A model generated the notes under the pieces. That model was not told the DNA's origin and searched no databases. It saw nothing but the letters and a program-made list of their open reading frames with translations. Positions 61,487 to 64,000 of a DNA stretch of 64,000 nt are shown here, piece by piece. How positions within the stretch are numbered: the stretch's first letter is position 1; the number at the start of each line of letters is the position of its first letter. Made by a program: the position numbers and the translations under genes. Source of the DNA: Micromonospora profundi (GTDB taxonomy: Bacteria; Actinomycetota; Actinomycetes; Mycobacteriales; Micromonosporaceae); assembly GCF_011927785.1 (NCBI RefSeq), contig NZ_JAATJK010000001.1, positions 1,798,001 through 1,862,000 on the forward strand, read 5' to 3'.

Positions 61487-62442
61487 CAGCTGACCCTCCG
61501 TCCGAAGAAGCGCAGGTAGATCAGGACGAACACGATGAGCACCACGGCCAGCACTACCGCCTGCGCGGCGGCGGCGCCGATGTCGGTACGCGCGGTGAGG
61601 AACTCGTACACCCGCACACTGACCACCTCGGTGCCGGCGGCCCCGCCGGTGAGCAGGTAGACGTCGTCGAACTTGTTGAACGTCATGATGAAGCGCAGCA
61701 CCCCCAGCAGGGCGATCACCGGGAGCAACTGCGGCAGCAGGATGTGCCGGAACCGTTGGGTGGGCGTGGCCCCGTCGACCCGGGAGGCCTCCTCCAACTC
61801 GCCGGGCACGGCCTGGAGGCGGGCCAGCAGGAACAGGAACGCGAACGGGAAGTACCGCCACGCCTCGAACACGATCACCGTGGCCAGTGCTGTCGATTCC
61901 TGGCTGAGGAACGGCACCGGGGCGTCCCAGCCCAGCAGGCGCTGACCCCAGTCGTTGACGATGCCGAGCTGCGGGTCGAGCATCACCTGCCAGACGAATG
62001 TCACGGCGACCACCGGCGCCACGTACGGCAGCAGCATGGACGCCCGGACCAGCGTGCGACCCCGGAACGGCCGGCGGACCACGAGCGCGGCGACCAGGCC
62101 GAGCGCTATCGACCCGACGGTGCCGCCGATGCTGTAGAGAAGCGTCACCCACAGCGTCTCGGCAAAGCCGGGGGTGTGCAGCACCCGGTCGATGTTGTCC
62201 ATTGTGAACTCGCCGAACAGCCCGGTCTTGCGCAGCGTGGCGAGCCGGACCCGCTGGAAGGCGAGCACCACGGTCCAGACGATGGGGATGCCGATGACAG
62301 CGATCGTGACGAGCAGCGTCGGCGCGACAAGCGCCAGCCCGGCCCGGGATTCGCGGCGGCGCAGTGTCAGCGGCCGGCGCTTCGGCGGTGCCGGCCGCTC
62401 CCCGGTGGGGGAGCGGCCGGTGTCGGGCGCGGTGGTGGTCAA
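61486..62442 (-). CDS. CUT1 sugar ABC transporter permease, MalF type, TTG start
   Basis: A 318-residue permease; a Pro/Arg-rich N-terminus of about 35 residues precedes six spans (LALVAPTLLVTIAVIGIPIVWTVVL). The EAA loop is ELEEASRVDGATPTQRFRHILLPQL. The start is inferred to be TTG 62442, because it overlaps the binding-protein stop as TTGA and no ATG or GTG lies between that point and the conserved N-terminus; the longer frame would run through the binding-protein gene. Coupled translation is therefore likely. Confidence 0.88.
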   Translation of the reverse strand: MTTTAPDTGRSPTGERPAPPKRRPLTLRRRESRAGLALVAPTLLVTIAVIGIPIVWTVVLAFQRVRLATLRKTGLFGEFTMDNIDRVLHTPGFAETLWVTLLYSIGGTVGSIALGLVAALVVRRPFRGRTLVRASMLLPYVAPVVAVTFVWQVMLDPQLGIVNDWGQRLLGWDAPVPFLSQESTALATVIVFEAWRYFPFAFLFLLARLQAVPGELEEASRVDGATPTQRFRHILLPQLLPVIALLGVLRFIMTFNKFDDVYLLTGGAAGTEVVSVRVYEFLTARTDIGAAAAQAVVLAVVLIVFVLIYLRFFGRRVS

Positions 62443-63833
62443 TTGACGCCCGCCTTGATCGCCTCGACGTCCTTCTTGGCCCGGCCGGCGGTTGCCGCCG
62501 CGTCGGACTTGCCGCCGATGAGGTCGCCCAGCACCTTGGGCACCGGCAGCTCGCCGAGCATCGCGCCGACCAGCTTGCCCTGCCCCTGGCTGAGCCCCCA
62601 CCGCCCGAAGGTGTCCGGGCTGCGGCGCAGCGTGGCGAGCACCTCGTCGCCGTACACGTCGGCGAGGGGCTTCTTGGCGTCCACGCCGGCCTGGCTGGTG
62701 TTCCAGGCGTTCAGGTACGCCTCAGGCTCGGCCGGGGTGCCCTTGCGGACCGGGAAGCGGCCCTCGGGGGACATGCCGAACCAGCGTGGGTAGCCGTCGC
62801 CGAGCATGTACTCCACGAAGGACTTCGCCGGATCGGCAGCCGCGCCGTCCAGCACGGCCCAGGAGCTGATTTCGCCGTACTGGGCCGGTTCGGTGCCGTT
62901 CGGGCCCTTGATCGCGGTGACGAACCCGCTGTTCTTCGCGAGGAACGCCGGATCGGCCTGGCACTGCGGGCAGGTCGGCTTGGCGTCGCTGCGCAGCCCG
63001 GCCAGCTCGTCGAGGATGAACGGCGACCAGATCACCATCGCCGCCTTGCCCGCGAAGTAGGTGGCCCGCGTGGTGTCGACGTCCTGCGCGCCCTTCACCG
63101 AGCTGGTGCGGATCAGGTCGCCGTAGAAGCGGAACGCCTCGACGCACTGCGGCGAGTCGAGGGTGATCCCGCCGGAGTCGTCGGTGAGCTGGCAGCCGTT
63201 TGCCAGCGCCAGGTGCTCGAACGTCTGCTGGGTGAACACGTCGCTGGGCGCTGTCGCCGCGGTGATCCCGGCGACGCCCCCGGTGTTCAGTTTCGCCGCG
63301 GCGTCGGTGATCCGCTCGTACGTGTCGGGGGCGGGCAGGCCGGCGGCGGCGAACAGGTCCTTGCGGTAGACGAGCAACTGCCCCCAGCCGTCGCTCGGCA
63401 CGGAGAGCTGTTTGCCGTCGTCGGCGGTCAGCTCCAGCGCCCGGGGGGAGAACGTCTGCCTGCCCAGCTTGTCGACGACCTCCGCGTTCGCCGAGGCGTG
63501 CAGCAGCTCGTTGCCCGCGAGCGTACGGATGCCGGCCAGGGATACCGAACCGACGACGTCGGGCAGGTCGCCCGCGGCGGCGTTGGCGGCGATCAGGGAC
63601 GGGAACTGGTCCTCGTTGACGGTGACCAGGTCGACCTGGATCCCCGTCTTGGCGGTGAAGTCCGCGATGATCGCCTTGGTGGCGGTGACCCGGTCGGCGA
63701 CGTCTTCCAGACTCCAAACGGTGATCTTTTTGCTGTTGCTGTCGGATCCGTCGTCTCCGCAAGCCAGCAGGGTGGGCGCGGCCAGTGCCAGGATCAGGGT
63801 GGTGGCGAGTATCCGCCTCGGAGGTGCTGACAT
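62439..63833 (-). CDS. CUT1 sugar-binding lipoprotein
   Basis: A 464-residue lipoprotein with lipobox LLAC (C25). ATG 63833 has GAGGAG upstream. The mature protein has the CUT1 pattern (KITVWSLEDVADRVTATKAIIADFTAKTGIQVDLVTV, DGWGQLLVYRKDLFAAAGLPAPDTYE, FAGKAAMVIWSPFILDELAG). Two cysteine pairs (NGCQLTDD...SPQCVEAF, CPQCQADP) are unusual for this class and may form disulfides. Upstream palindromes suggest local control. Substrate unknown. Confidence 0.91.
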   Translation of the reverse strand: MSAPPRRILATTLILALAAPTLLACGDDGSDSNSKKITVWSLEDVADRVTATKAIIADFTAKTGIQVDLVTVNEDQFPSLIAANAAAGDLPDVVGSVSLAGIRTLAGNELLHASANAEVVDKLGRQTFSPRALELTADDGKQLSVPSDGWGQLLVYRKDLFAAAGLPAPDTYERITDAAAKLNTGGVAGITAATAPSDVFTQQTFEHLALANGCQLTDDSGGITLDSPQCVEAFRFYGDLIRTSSVKGAQDVDTTRATYFAGKAAMVIWSPFILDELAGLRSDAKPTCPQCQADPAFLAKNSGFVTAIKGPNGTEPAQYGEISSWAVLDGAAADPAKSFVEYMLGDGYPRWFGMSPEGRFPVRKGTPAEPEAYLNAWNTSQAGVDAKKPLADVYGDEVLATLRRSPDTFGRWGLSQGQGKLVGAMLGELPVPKVLGDLIGGKSDAAATAGRAKKDVEAIKAGVN

Positions 63834-63948
63834 CGGTGGCACTCCTCTCGAAGGGTACATGCCGGATTCAACCCCTTCGATTGATCAATGACAAGACATA
63901 TAGCGATTTTTTGCTATCCTGGAGCCCAGTGCTACCGGGATGTGACAC
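63834..63948. promoter_or_regulatory. Promoter region of the third CUT1 operon with two palindromes
   Basis: ATTGATCAAT at 63880-63889 is a perfect palindrome, and ATAGC (63900-63904) / GCTAT (63913-63917) flank an A+T-rich core GATTTTTT. Both lie 47-84 bp upstream of the binding-protein start, as expected for operators. The plus-strand gene that may begin at 63949 would share this region. Confidence 0.5.
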
Positions 63949-64000
63949 ATGGGCAACTGGGTCGTCTCCCTCGCCGGGCCTCGGCAGATCAGCCTCGAGC
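63949..64000 (+). CDS. Possible start of a plus-strand gene (5' fragment)
   Basis: From ATG 63949 to the window end 17 codons are open (MGNWVVSLAGPRQISLE). The beta-strand-like beginning resembles the N-terminus of medium-chain dehydrogenases, which would suit a gene divergent from a sugar transporter, but the fragment is too short to identify and the ribosome-binding site is weak. A GTG at 63942 opens another frame. Confidence 0.25.
   Translation, partial: MGNWVVSLAGPRQISLE

Overview
The window is very GC-rich, uses GTG and TTG starts freely and packs genes into translationally coupled operons. Together with T7SS EccB, F420-type luciferase-like enzymes, CUT1 sugar transporters lacking their own ATPase, and ricin-tailed secreted hydrolases, this points to an actinomycete, most probably Micromonosporaceae (inference; no rRNA or tRNA gene is present to confirm it).

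1-38.4 kb is a carbohydrate-utilisation region. 1-7.2 kb is one operon: end of a sugar-binding protein, two CUT1 permeases, an enolase-superfamily enzyme, a zinc alcohol dehydrogenase, a KduD-like SDR, a fuconolactonase-like amidohydrolase and an aldo/keto reductase, i.e. a non-phosphorylative sugar oxidation route. 7.3-10.8 kb (minus) is a giant secreted ThuA/sugar-dehydrogenase/PKD/CBM6/ricin protein. 11.3-19.4 kb is a CUT2 (ribose-type) transporter followed by a TIM-barrel sugar epimerase and a secreted beta-helix/ricin enzyme. 19.7-21.4 kb is a secreted GH27/ricin alpha-galactosidase. 21.6-28.3 kb holds a GH32/68-like enzyme, a LacI repressor, and a CUT1 transporter plus serine esterase. 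28.4-32.7 kb has a secreted SGNH esterase, a GH43-CBM6 enzyme and a secreted Ig-like/esterase protein. 33.2-38.4 kb has a second CUT2 transporter convergent with a FadR-type GntR regulator and L-fuconate dehydratase (fucD).

Two regulons can be read from repeated DNA. A GCTAAA-TTTAGC operator lies upstream of the GH32/68-like gene, the CUT1/esterase operon and, 9 kb away, the secreted esterase; two of these sites share a 25-bp identical promoter-operator core. A second set of words (CATCCGATCTT, TGATCAACAG) links the fucD promoter, the second CUT2 promoter and the 10.8-11.3 kb divergent region, and probably marks GntR sites.

38.5-42.6 kb is an arsenic island: arsR-acr3-arsC on the minus strand and an ArsN-like acetyltransferase plus an ArsO-like flavoprotein on the plus strand, sharing a symmetric operator. 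42.6-60.5 kb is mixed: DksA-type zinc finger, a voltage-gated sodium-type channel with a C-terminal EF-hand-like loop, epoxide hydrolase, HxlR/quinone-oxidoreductase pair, AraC regulator, an unknown CxxC protein, MarR plus an LLM-hemerythrin fusion, an HTH/MFS pair, alpha/beta hydrolase, VOC protein, YjbR-like protein, acyl-CoA dehydrogenase, a 58-residue membrane protein, a spermidine-synthase-like protein, an orphan EccB and a methyltransferase. 60.6-63.8 kb (minus) is a third complete CUT1 transporter.

No CRISPR array, rRNA, tRNA, transposase or phage gene was seen.
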